Shown here: positions 1-7,333 of the stretch, one piece after another
How positions within the stretch are numbered: the stretch's first letter is position 1
Layout of the letters: each line of letters begins with the position of its first letter
DNA from: an uncultured bacterium
Lineage (GTDB): Bacteria > Planctomycetota > UBA8108
Assembly: GCA_913050545.1 (NCBI GenBank)
Contig: CAJWZY010000012.1
Location: 1-17,142 of the forward strand
Length of the DNA: 17,142 bases
Reading direction: 5' to 3'
Program-made: the position numbers and the translations under genes
The notes under the pieces: model-generated
Seen by the model: only the letters and a program-made list of their open reading frames with translations
What the model was told of the DNA's origin: nothing
Databases searched by the model: none

Positions 1-835
1 ACCGGAATTCGATCGCCCGGCTGTCCTTGTTGAGCAGGGAGCTGAGAAGCCAGGTCTCGACCTCTTCGGCAGTGCGGGGTTCAGATGCCTGCGCGGCTGG
101 TTTTGCTGCCGGGCGGGGTGGTTTCACAGCGCCCGCAGGTGGGAGGGCTTTCGATTCCGCCGCGGGCGGAGCGAGGCTCAACTCTGCTGACAGCTTCCTG
201 TTTTCGATGAGGATCCTCTGCCCCTGGGCGTCGATGATCTGTTCTTCCGGTCCGGGGACGGTGAGCTGGTGGCGCAGGGTTGCCTTTGAAGGGTTTTGTC
301 CATGCCCGGAAAAGGGAACCAGGAAAAGGGGCAGCCCGGGAACCTCTCCCTCCAGGATCCTGTTGAGGATTTCTACCCGGCGGGTGCCTCCGGTTCCGAG
401 GGGTTCTCCTCCTGCACGGGCAATGACCGTGTAATAGAGGCTGAACGGGGTAGGCGCGACCTGTCCGACCAGGCCTTCGTGCAGGGATTTAGCCAGCTCC
501 AATTCGAGCTCGATCCCATCGATGCTGCAGGTAATGGCCGGGCCTTCCTTCTCTGAGCCCTGTCGCAGTATGTTCTTCTGCCAGCTCTTCAGCAGGTAGG
601 CATTCGCCTCGCTTTTCTCTACCACGGAGTTCCTGTCAGTGTCCGCCGCGAGCATCTCCGCCTGCGCCCAGGATCCCCTGAAGCCGAGGTCGATCGAGAT
701 TTCTACCCGGTCCTCGAAGAAGAACACCTGGCATTGGGTGCCGGCGAGATGGCGGGGAACATGGGCCGCCAGGGCGGGAGAAAAAGAGATCCCGGCTATT
801 GTGAGAAGGAGGCAAGAGGTAATTCTTCGTGTCAT
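1..835 (-). CDS. Secreted EF-hand-motif protein, 3' end missing at left edge
   Basis: This gene reads leftward from an ATG at 835 and stays open for 278 codons to the window edge, so its C-terminus is not visible. Residues 1-23 form a signal peptide: basic MTRR, a hydrophobic core, and an ALA/A cleavage site. Residues 65-76 (DTDRNSVVEKSE) fit a canonical EF-hand loop, with D1, D3, N5, E9 and E12 at the calcium-ligand positions. A proline/alanine-rich linker spans about 221-253, and a new segment then begins (RTAEEVETWLL). Its start codon overlaps the helicase stop as ATGA, so the two genes are probably translationally coupled in one operon. I do not recognise the family. The layout of a signal peptide, a Ca-type loop and a 'PFSLYYTV' beta segment is loosely like periplasmic domains attached to nickel/cobalt exporters, but that is speculative without the missing part. 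Confidence 0.8.
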   Translation of the reverse strand, partial: MTRRITSCLLLTIAGISFSPALAAHVPRHLAGTQCQVFFFEDRVEISIDLGFRGSWAQAEMLAADTDRNSVVEKSEANAYLLKSWQKNILRQGSEKEGPAITCSIDGIELELELAKSLHEGLVGQVAPTPFSLYYTVIARAGGEPLGTGGTRRVEILNRILEGEVPGLPLFLVPFSGHGQNPSKATLRHQLTVPGPEEQIIDAQGQRILIENRKLSAELSLAPPAAESKALPPAGAVKPPRPAAKPAAQASEPRTAEEVETWLLSSLLNKDSRAIEFR

Positions 836-3108
836 GGGGCTACCGGCGGCGGGTCGTCATCCAGGGGTTCCCGGATGATCCGCAGGTTGGCGTGGGCGAT
901 GACGAATTGTTTTTCGCCGGCCTCTTCAAACCTGACGGTGACTCTCCGGCGCTCTCCAAAGCCATTCGTTCTCAGGATCTCTCCTTCACCGTATTCTTCG
1001 TGGGCCACGACAGCTCCGGGCTGGTAAGGATCCTCGTCCTCATCAAAGAAATCTCCAAATGGATCTTCATCTGCAAAGGGATCAATGCCGTCGGGGAACT
1101 CATCCCCGGAGGTGCTTGCGAAGCCGGGCCTTCTCAACCCGGGACCGTGCAGGCTGGCCTGGGTCTCAGCATCCAGCTCGATGTGGGCAGTGCTCTCATC
1201 TGTGGGCTGGCTCAATTCATCGAGGAATCGCGATGGGACCGATGAGAGGATCTGGCCGAAGCGCAGCCGGCTGTTGGTGTGGGTGAGGTAGAGCATTTCT
1301 TTTGCCCGGGTGATTCCAACGAAGAGCAGGCGTCTCTCCTCCTCGATGTCGGGTTCTGCATCGTCACTTCTGAGCAGGGGAAGGACTCCATCCTCGACCC
1401 CGGCGATGGTAACGACCGGGAATTCCAGGCCCTTCGCCGAGTGCAGGGTCATCAGGGATACACGGTCCTCGCGCCGGTCCCAGCGGTCGACATCTCCGAG
1501 AATTGCGGTCAATTCGAGAAATCCTGTCAGTGATCCATCGGGATAGTTGCGGTCGTATTCAGCCGCCGCCCCTACCAGCTCCCCGATATTCGCTTTTCGT
1601 TCCTGGGATTCTTCCGCCCCCATGCCATCGAGCAGGCGGTCATAGCCCGTCTCCCGCAGGACACTCAGCAGGAGCTCTTCTACAGATTCTGCCCGTGCCT
1701 CATTAATTTTCCGGTAGATCTTCCGGAAGCGGACGATGGCTTTCTGCTGACGCCCGGTGAAATGGCCTTCATGCTCTTTGCCCAGTGTTGTTTCCAGCAG
1801 GCTCTTGCCCAGCTCGCCGGCGACGTTCGCGATTCGCTCGATCGTTCCCTTGCCGATTCCCCGCGGGGGAACGTTGATGACCCGCTTGAGGCTCTCGCTG
1901 TCACGCGGATTGTCTATGATTCTCAGAAAGCTCAGCAGGTCCTTGATCTCCTTGCGCAGGAAGACCTCGAGGCCGCCGACGATGGCGTAGGGAATGTTGG
2001 AATAGATCAGCTCCTGCTCGAGCGCCCGGGAGAAGGCATTCAGCCGGTAGAAGATCGCTATGTCGCCACAGGGGGTTCCTTCGTCGATCAGCTTACCGAT
2101 GAGGGCCGCTATCTCACGGGCCTCATCCATCTCGTTGAGAAAGCGGTAAACCCGGACCGGGTTGCCGGCCGGGTTTTCTGTCCAGAGATCCTTCGGCTTG
2201 CGCTCGGTGTTCCTTGCGATCAGGGAGTTTGCCGTCGACAGGATGTTGCCCGTCGAGCGGTAGTTCTGCTCCAGGAGGATGATGCGGGCGCCGGGGTAGT
2301 CTTTCTCGAAGTTCAGGATGTTATTGATGTCAGCGCCGCGCCAGTGATAGATCGACTGGTCCGGATCGCCGGTGATGCACAGGTTGCCGTGACTTTTGGC
2401 CAGGAGGGAACTGATCCGGTACTGAACCGCGTTGGTGTCCTGGTATTCATCGATGAGGATGTACTGGAATTGCTCCTGGTAGCGCTCGAGCAGGTCCTCG
2501 TTTTCCTCCAGCAGCTTGACCGCCAACAACAGGAGGTCATCGAAATCGAGCAGGTTGCGCTCGCGCATGGCCTCGGTATAGAGATTGTAGAGCTCCCGCA
2601 GCACCTGCCCGTGCTTGTAGTCCGATCCCAGTGAGGCATCATCACCCTGCTGGACATTCTTGATCTTGCTGATCGAGGACAGCAGGCCGTTCGGGTCCCA
2701 GAGCTGGGAGTCGATGTTCTGTTCCTTGAGAATGGTTTTCACGAGGGCCTTGCAGTCTTCGCGGTCACAGACCGTGAAGGAAGAATCGTAAGGTTCGATC
2801 CTGTAGGCATGACGGCGCAGAAGCCTGGCGGAAAAGCTGTGGAAGGTGGAGACCCAGGGACTGCTCGAGCCGCAGAGCTGCTCGGTGCGCTCCTTCATCT
2901 CGCTGGCGGCCTTGTTGGTGAAGGTGATGGCAAGAACGCTGTCGCTGGCGATCCCCGAGTGCAGCAGGTGGGCAATGCGATGGGTGATGACCCGTGTCTT
3001 GCCGCTGCCGGCGCCGGCGAGGACCATGAGAGGACCCTCTATGTGAGCGACCGCTTCCCGCTGGGCCGGGTTGAGTTCTTCCAGGAGTTCGTCTCGTGTT
3101 TTTTCCAT
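832..3108 (-). CDS. pcrA: ATP-dependent DNA helicase PcrA/UvrD (SF1A, 3'-5')
   Basis: This complete 758-residue superfamily 1A helicase would unwind DNA 3'-5' in repair and replication-fork maintenance and remove RecA or stalled complexes. Visible motifs, in order: Q-motif region LNPAQREAV (12-20), Walker A AGAGSGKT (31-38), Walker B with DEYQD (220-224), motif III GDPDQSIYHWRGA (247-259), motif IV QNYRS (281-285), motif V TLHSAKGLEF (554-563) and motif VI VGITRAKE (597-604). A very acidic linker (about 668-694) leads to a C-terminal Tudor-like domain (about 697-745: PGAVVAHEEYGEGEI...), which in PcrA/UvrD contacts RNA polymerase. That supports PcrA/UvrD over Rep. The length is typical for the family. 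The ATG at 3108 sits just before the conserved N-terminus, with only a weak GGAA upstream. The downstream secreted-protein gene overlaps its stop. Confidence 0.96.
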   Translation of the reverse strand: MEKTRDELLEELNPAQREAVAHIEGPLMVLAGAGSGKTRVITHRIAHLLHSGIASDSVLAITFTNKAASEMKERTEQLCGSSSPWVSTFHSFSARLLRRHAYRIEPYDSSFTVCDREDCKALVKTILKEQNIDSQLWDPNGLLSSISKIKNVQQGDDASLGSDYKHGQVLRELYNLYTEAMRERNLLDFDDLLLLAVKLLEENEDLLERYQEQFQYILIDEYQDTNAVQYRISSLLAKSHGNLCITGDPDQSIYHWRGADINNILNFEKDYPGARIILLEQNYRSTGNILSTANSLIARNTERKPKDLWTENPAGNPVRVYRFLNEMDEAREIAALIGKLIDEGTPCGDIAIFYRLNAFSRALEQELIYSNIPYAIVGGLEVFLRKEIKDLLSFLRIIDNPRDSESLKRVINVPPRGIGKGTIERIANVAGELGKSLLETTLGKEHEGHFTGRQQKAIVRFRKIYRKINEARAESVEELLLSVLRETGYDRLLDGMGAEESQERKANIGELVGAAAEYDRNYPDGSLTGFLELTAILGDVDRWDRREDRVSLMTLHSAKGLEFPVVTIAGVEDGVLPLLRSDDAEPDIEEERRLLFVGITRAKEMLYLTHTNSRLRFGQILSSVPSRFLDELSQPTDESTAHIELDAETQASLHGPGLRRPGFASTSGDEFPDGIDPFADEDPFGDFFDEDEDPYQPGAVVAHEEYGEGEILRTNGFGERRRVTVRFEEAGEKQFVIAHANLRIIREPLDDDPPPVAP

Positions 3109-3423
3109 CGTTTCCAGGCAGTGTGACGGTGTCGATTGCTTTTGCAGGCCCAGCTTAAGATAACTGTGAACCGCTGGAGCACTAAGCAGAAACCCGCAGC
3201 AGGCTGTTTACGGCCCGGGGGCTACTTCAGCGGGGTGTTATCGGTATCTGGGGCGTTGGCAGAAAAGTTTGTAAAAAATTCCATAACATACGGCCTGGGA
3301 TTTCCTCAGGTGTTGACAAAACAGCATCTTGGGACTAATTTAGTCGGTTTTAACAATGGGCCCGGTAAGGGGTGTCCGTGCCTTCAGTTTTTTCTTCCGT
3401 TCCGTCATCACGGAGAGGATTTT
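3109..3423. other. Divergent intergenic region between pcrA and the TPR/alpha-CTD gene
   Basis: This stretch of about 315 bases has no convincing gene. An open frame runs through it in phase with the TPR gene from 3136, but its predicted residues look non-biological and it covers a promoter, so I treat it as leader DNA. It holds a plus-strand promoter (3313-3341) and about 75 bases of 5' UTR for the TPR gene. I found no clear minus-strand promoter for pcrA. Confidence 0.6.
3313..3341 (+). promoter_or_regulatory. Sigma70-type promoter for the TPR/alpha-CTD-ruvA operon
   Basis: A perfect TTGACA lies at 3313-3318, then a 17-base spacer, then TAATTT at 3336-3341 (3 of 6 to TATAAT). The predicted start near 3348 would give a leader of about 75 bases before the GTG at 3424. 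Confidence 0.55.
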
Positions 3424-4797
3424 GTGGAAAATTTGGATATAGAACAAGCTCAGGAAGACCAGGGTCAGAATCTCAAGGCGATCGTAAGCGAGATCGTCGG
3501 CGGAGGACTCCAGAAGCAGTCTTTTTTACGCCTGTCCCATGAGGCTTATTCAGAGGCCAACGGCCCTGACAAGGTCAGGGAGCTCGTCTCTGACTGGGAA
3601 TCCGTAGCCGGGTTAATTCCATCCGGTTCTGACTCAGCCGCCCTGTTGGGGTATCTCCAGTTTATTCTTGGAGACCTCGATGATGCGCAAAAGACGCTGG
3701 AGAGCGATAGTGGTTCAGAGTGGGCTTCCTATTGGCTTTGCCGGATCCTGCTGACAAAAGAGAAGGCCGATGAGGTCCTCGCCCTGGCGAAGATGCACCA
3801 GAATGGTTCCCCGGCCGCGGTAGATTTCTCCTACCTGTCGGTGGAGGCCCATCTGCTGAACGACGGCATCGAGGAGGCCAATGGTCTTCTTGAATCCATC
3901 AGGTCCAGCGAGGGCGAATCAAGCCAGTTTGCCTACTACGCCGGGCTCTGTCTTGAGAAGGCCGGAGATTACAGGGACGCGATTGATTCTCACCGCCGGG
4001 CGGTTGACATCGACGAGGATAATTTCGATGCCCAGTTCCGTCTTGGTTACCTGCTGGGTTTTCATGCCAACGAGGACGAGGAAGAGAGCGACCAGGCCCT
4101 GTCTGCTTATGAAAAGTGCCTGCAGGCTCGTCCGATCAACACCAACGTGGTGATGAACCTGGGGATCCTCTACGAAGACAGGGAGCGCTATCACGATGCG
4201 ATCCAGTGCTTCCAGGCAGTATTGAAGCACCACCCGATTCACCCCCGGGCGAAGTTGTTCCTGGATGACGCCATAGCTTCTACCAATATGTTCTACGATA
4301 AAGAGCAGGAGAAGAAGGCGGATCGGCAATCCCAGGTTCTCAGGATCCCGGTCAGCGATTTCGAGTTGTCGGTCAGAAGCCGCAACTGTCTGCAGAAGAT
4401 GCACATCGACAGCCTTGGTGACCTCATCATGCGTACCGAGCAGGAGCTCCTCTCCTATAAGAATTTCGGAGAGACCTCGCTGACTGAGATCAAGGAGATG
4501 TTGACGCAGAAGAAACTCCGCCTCGGCCAGGGACTCGAGGACATTGAAAGCGAGCCGCTGTCGCCGAGAAATCCTCTCGAGGCTTCAGCCGATCCCGAGG
4601 TTCTCGACACCACGATCGATGTTCTGAACCTGTCGGTGCGCAGCCGGCGCTGCATGGAGCGTCTGAATGTCCGCATGATCAGGGACCTTATCAACAAGAC
4701 CGAGGTCGAGCTCATGTCGGCCAAGAACTTTGGTATGACGTCCCTCACGGAGATCAAGCAGAAGCTTGGCGAGAAGGGCCTGGCGCTGCGCGGTTGA
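3424..4797 (+). CDS. TPR protein with two tandem RNA polymerase alpha-CTD-like domains
   Basis: From the GTG at 3424 the product is 457 residues. GAGAGG lies 5 bases upstream, and the ORF turns protein-like exactly here. Helical TPR-type repeats fill the N-terminal two thirds, clearest at about 168-201, 202-238 and 239-272. Two copies of the alpha-subunit C-terminal domain fold follow, at about 308-368 and 398-456. Each has the VRSRxC helix, an RTE/KTE-x-EL segment and a 'KNFG...SLTEIK' helix-hairpin-helix. Against E. coli alpha, R265 is kept in both (R318, R406), as are C269, G296 and S299. N268 is kept in copy 1 (N321) but is R409 in copy 2, and K298 is T in both (T351, T439). There is no alpha N-terminal assembly domain, so this is not RpoA. 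A role binding DNA or transcription factors through alpha-CTD modules and partners through the TPRs is inference. ruvA follows 34 bases later, probably in the same operon. Confidence 0.9.
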   Translation: MENLDIEQAQEDQGQNLKAIVSEIVGGGLQKQSFLRLSHEAYSEANGPDKVRELVSDWESVAGLIPSGSDSAALLGYLQFILGDLDDAQKTLESDSGSEWASYWLCRILLTKEKADEVLALAKMHQNGSPAAVDFSYLSVEAHLLNDGIEEANGLLESIRSSEGESSQFAYYAGLCLEKAGDYRDAIDSHRRAVDIDEDNFDAQFRLGYLLGFHANEDEEESDQALSAYEKCLQARPINTNVVMNLGILYEDRERYHDAIQCFQAVLKHHPIHPRAKLFLDDAIASTNMFYDKEQEKKADRQSQVLRIPVSDFELSVRSRNCLQKMHIDSLGDLIMRTEQELLSYKNFGETSLTEIKEMLTQKKLRLGQGLEDIESEPLSPRNPLEASADPEVLDTTIDVLNLSVRSRRCMERLNVRMIRDLINKTEVELMSAKNFGMTSLTEIKQKLGEKGLALRG

Positions 4798-4831
4798 ATA
4801 TCAGCTCGGTTTCGTAAGTCAGAGGTGCCAC

Positions 4832-5476
4832 TTGTATCACCATCTCAGGGGTAAGCTGATCGAGCTGAGTTCCCTGAATGCCGTGGTGGAAACATCGGGT
4901 GTTGGCTGGGATGTCCACGTACCTCTCTCGACCAGCTCCCTGCTTGGCGAGGGTCTTGGAGAGGAGGTTCTTCTCTATACCCATCTCCTGGTAAGGGAGG
5001 ATGTCCTCAAGCTGTTCGGTTTTCTAACCACAGAGGAGAGAGAGCTTTTCAGGCTCCTGCTTTCGGTTTCGGGAACAGGACCCGCCATCGCCCTGAAGGC
5101 CCTGTCTGCTTTTACCGTTGGCGAGCTCATCAGCGATCTCAGCTCGAGTGATGTCAATTCACTCAAGCGGATCAAGGGGGTTGGGAAAAAACTCGCCGAG
5201 CGGCTGGTGCTGGAGTTGAGGGATAAGGCCGGGCTGCTGCTGGCGGGACTGGAAACTTCGGGGGCTTCCGGCACATCGCCCCAGGAAGGCCAGGGCGGAA
5301 GAATCCACGAGCTGGCGCTGTCAGCTCTCGTGGAGCTTGGGTACTCAGCCAGGGATGCTCGCTCGAGGGTTGAAACCGCATGGCAACTCCTTCGTGAGCG
5401 AATGGAGCCAGGCTCCGCGGACGAAGAGACGATTCGGGCTGAAGATGTCATCCGGGAAGCCCTGAAGAACTCCTGA
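4832..5476 (+). CDS. ruvA: Holliday junction branch migration subunit RuvA
   Basis: RuvA forms a tetramer that holds the four-way junction and loads the RuvB motor. I choose the TTG at 4832 (AGAGG six bases upstream), giving 214 residues and the usual start pattern MYHHLRGKLIE; an in-frame ATG at 4766 would add 22 implausible residues overlapping the previous gene. Domain I (OB fold) covers about 1-62 and ends in REDVLKLFGF, whose E56/D57 match the acidic pin. Domain II has two helix-hairpin-helix motifs: SVSGTGPAIA (78-87) and IKGVGKKLAERL (114-125). A Gly/Ser/Gln-rich linker (about 140-156) joins domain III (about 158-214), the RuvB-binding region (ELALSALVELGYS). No ruvB or ruvC lies next to it, although these genes are often clustered. 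It is probably co-transcribed with the TPR/alpha-CTD gene. Confidence 0.95.
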   Translation: MYHHLRGKLIELSSLNAVVETSGVGWDVHVPLSTSSLLGEGLGEEVLLYTHLLVREDVLKLFGFLTTEERELFRLLLSVSGTGPAIALKALSAFTVGELISDLSSSDVNSLKRIKGVGKKLAERLVLELRDKAGLLLAGLETSGASGTSPQEGQGGRIHELALSALVELGYSARDARSRVETAWQLLRERMEPGSADEETIRAEDVIREALKNS

Positions 5477-5597
5477 GGGCTCTGTCCTGCAGATGACACT
5501 GTTGTTCCCGGGACTGGACAGCAGAACAGGCCCCATGGCAGGGGGTGCCGGGTAAGCGCTCGTAAATCCTTTATTTCAAGGGACTTGCGGGGTCGTC

Positions 5598-5625
5598 TTG
5601 ACACCGGAAGCGGCCTTATTATAGT
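5598..5625 (+). promoter_or_regulatory. Strong sigma70-type promoter
   Basis: TTGACA (5598-5603, 6 of 6), a 16-base spacer, and TATAGT (5620-5625, 5 of 6 to TATAAT). This is the best promoter match I found in the window. It faces the secreted-protein gene at 5934 across an unusually long leader. Confidence 0.65.
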
Positions 5626-5755
5626 AAATATAGACAGGGAAATACGTGCGTCTCTATCCGTAGATTAAGTAGTTAATTCCCAAGGGTTTGTATTGTTGCG
5701 TCAGCGGTCGCGCTGCTGTCGCGAGGTTTCTACTGTTGCTTGTTTGTGGGGTTTC

Positions 5756-5842
5756 CCGGTAAGCCGCTAACCAGGTGGATTTACCGGTAAACACGGGCTC
5801 CCGAAAGACTCCCTGGAGCAAAGTTCCAGGGAAGGCTTCGGG
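5756..5842 (+). promoter_or_regulatory. Tandem hairpin element in the 5' leader (possible structured RNA)
   Basis: Hairpin 1 (5756-5787) pairs CCGGTAA with TTACCGG and has an inner CCGC/GTGG stem around the loop taaccag. Hairpin 2 (5800-5842) has outer CCCGAA/TTCGGG and inner TCCCTGGA/TCCAGGGA stems, separated by a symmetric 4x4 internal loop (agac/aggc), with terminal loop gcaaagt. No U-tract follows either one, so they are not ordinary terminators. I could not match the element to a riboswitch class I know. It could be a cis-regulatory leader or a free-standing RNA; this is inferred from pairing alone. Confidence 0.45.
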
Positions 5843-5933
5843 TTAGAAAGAAGTGCGAAGATTATTCGGCAGGCAGTTTTAGATGGAGGATCCCTGGAGA
5901 GGGTCCGTTGCCGGCCGGAGAAGAGGGGGAAAT

Positions 5934-7109
5934 ATGAAGCTGATCCGTTTTCATCGGTTTTACCATGGAGTCGGGATCTATCGGATTCGCGTGGTGGCGG
6001 TCCTGTTCTCGTTGCTGGTGCTCGGCTTTGCAGCCGGGGCTCTGCCGCTGGCATCGCAGGGAAGAGCAAGCCTGGAACCTGGTGCCACTGGGGAACCAGG
6101 CCTGGCAGCGACTTTTAACGCCCCGGTTTCCGGATTGGGGAAAGGCTCCCCAGCTGTTGCGGCTCGTCTGAAAGTGGAGCGTAAGGATCTCGACAAAGGC
6201 ACCGTTGTGGTGCCGAAGGCCAGGAGAATTAAACGAGCCAGGGGCGAGCGAGCCCATCGGCAGGGGAGCCGGGGTGACAGGGCTCCCTGGGTCGCAGTCA
6301 GGACCTTGACGCCACCCGGGCTTGAGGAGGAAGAGCTTTTCAGAAAAACACGGGCGGTTGAGAAGTTGCCGCCCTGGTATACCCACAGCAATATTTATGA
6401 TATCGGGTTCGAGGTGCCTTCCGATTACCTCGTATCTTCCGATGAGCAGATCCTCGAAAGCAGTCTCCCACCCGAGGCGCCTCTTGTCAGGGCGGTTAAG
6501 CGGCTGGTTGAGAGAAAGTTTTATCTCGAGGCGAGGCGCTTTCTGAAGGAGGAATGGCGAAAGAGCTACGATAACAGCTCGGGCCTGACCTACGACCAGT
6601 TTGAAGATAAGCTGCTGCTGATCAATGAAATAGGCCGGGAGCCGGGGGAGTACGGCCTGCTGGCAGGTGATTACTATTCCTCCGAGCTCAAGGGAGAACT
6701 TTTCGAAAAAACCTATGTTGGGGGAGAGAGGGATATTCCCATCCTTGCGTGGGGGCCGTTAAGGATCATGGACTCGGGTTCCATGAAGGTTCATTTCGAG
6801 GAGATTCTGGCTATCGAGGGTTTCTTTCCACAGGTCGGAGAGCCGGAGAAGAAAAGTCCCGGGAGTGAAGGCATCCTCTTATTCGACGAGTACCGGATCG
6901 ATACAAATTTCCGCCTGGGTTTCGATATGGGGGCCTTCTTCGAGGGAGATGATATGACCCGGGTGGTTAACAGTTATGGAATTTCTGTCAGCGTAGACTG
7001 GCTGTCCAAGGTGCTCGGGCGAGAACTGATGACCACCGAGTTTGAAGCAGAGTTCGACCGGGACGGCGGCTACGGATTCGCTTTCAACTGGATCCTCAGC
7101 GTTCGTTGA
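5934..7109 (+). CDS. Exported protein of unknown function
   Basis: The ATG at 5934 follows GAGGGGG by a few bases and opens directly onto a signal sequence: basic residues 1-19, a hydrophobic core of about 20-38 and an AxxxLAS-type cleavage region near 40. An in-frame ATG at 5883 would add 17 residues ahead of it and lacks a comparable ribosome site. The 391-residue product has a basic, low-complexity stretch (about 78-117), a mixed helical middle (about 180-260) and a C-terminal quarter (about 315-391) of alternating polar and aromatic residues that looks beta-rich and ends in FNWILSVR. I see no catalytic motif and do not recognise the family. It is probably a periplasmic or envelope protein. 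It stands alone behind its own promoter and a structured leader. Confidence 0.78.
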   Translation: MKLIRFHRFYHGVGIYRIRVVAVLFSLLVLGFAAGALPLASQGRASLEPGATGEPGLAATFNAPVSGLGKGSPAVAARLKVERKDLDKGTVVVPKARRIKRARGERAHRQGSRGDRAPWVAVRTLTPPGLEEEELFRKTRAVEKLPPWYTHSNIYDIGFEVPSDYLVSSDEQILESSLPPEAPLVRAVKRLVERKFYLEARRFLKEEWRKSYDNSSGLTYDQFEDKLLLINEIGREPGEYGLLAGDYYSSELKGELFEKTYVGGERDIPILAWGPLRIMDSGSMKVHFEEILAIEGFFPQVGEPEKKSPGSEGILLFDEYRIDTNFRLGFDMGAFFEGDDMTRVVNSYGISVSVDWLSKVLGRELMTTEFEAEFDRDGGYGFAFNWILSVR

Positions 7110-7159
7110 TTTTGCAGGTTTGTGTTCCCAGGCTGCCTGCATCCCCTCAATAGAGCGTG

Positions 7160-7188
7160 TTGCTTCTGTGTTGAAGTGCTGATAACAT
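7160..7188 (+). promoter_or_regulatory. Weak candidate promoter for the coiled-coil gene
   Basis: TTGCTT (7160-7165), a 17-base spacer and TAACAT (7183-7188). Both boxes are partial matches; the spacing and position ahead of 7334 are the main support. Confidence 0.3.
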
Positions 7189-7333
7189 GTGCACAGCCGA
7201 ATCGGACCCGGTTTGTGGTGGAGTTTGACGACCAGGTCCCCCTCTCCCGGCAGGTGTCTGTTTCTTACAGCTAAAATCGTCTCTGTGCTGGAGTTAAGCA
7301 TCGGGGCGTAGAAAAGAAGTGACTGGTGGATTT

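Larger units (their letters stand above)
5477..5933 (+). other. Gene-free stretch: promoter plus long structured leader
   Basis: These 457 bases carry no convincing ORF. They hold a strong promoter (5598-5625) and then about 300 bases of predicted transcribed leader before the ATG at 5934. Inverted repeats in the leader include CAGCG-gtcg-CGCTG (5702-5715) and two larger hairpins described separately. I saw no clear intrinsic terminator for ruvA at the left end. Confidence 0.6.

Noticed and set aside
1762..2634. A 290-codon plus-strand open frame inside the helicase gene
   Set aside because: It mirrors the helicase codons; the opposite strand carries intact SF1 motifs across this whole interval.
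3136..3423. N-terminal extension of the TPR/alpha-CTD protein
   Set aside because: It would span a good promoter, looks non-biological in sequence, and the GTG at 3424 has a well-placed Shine-Dalgarno site.
3424..4797. Calling the alpha-CTD protein RpoA
   Set aside because: It lacks the alpha N-terminal dimerisation domain, has TPRs instead, and is not among ribosomal protein genes.
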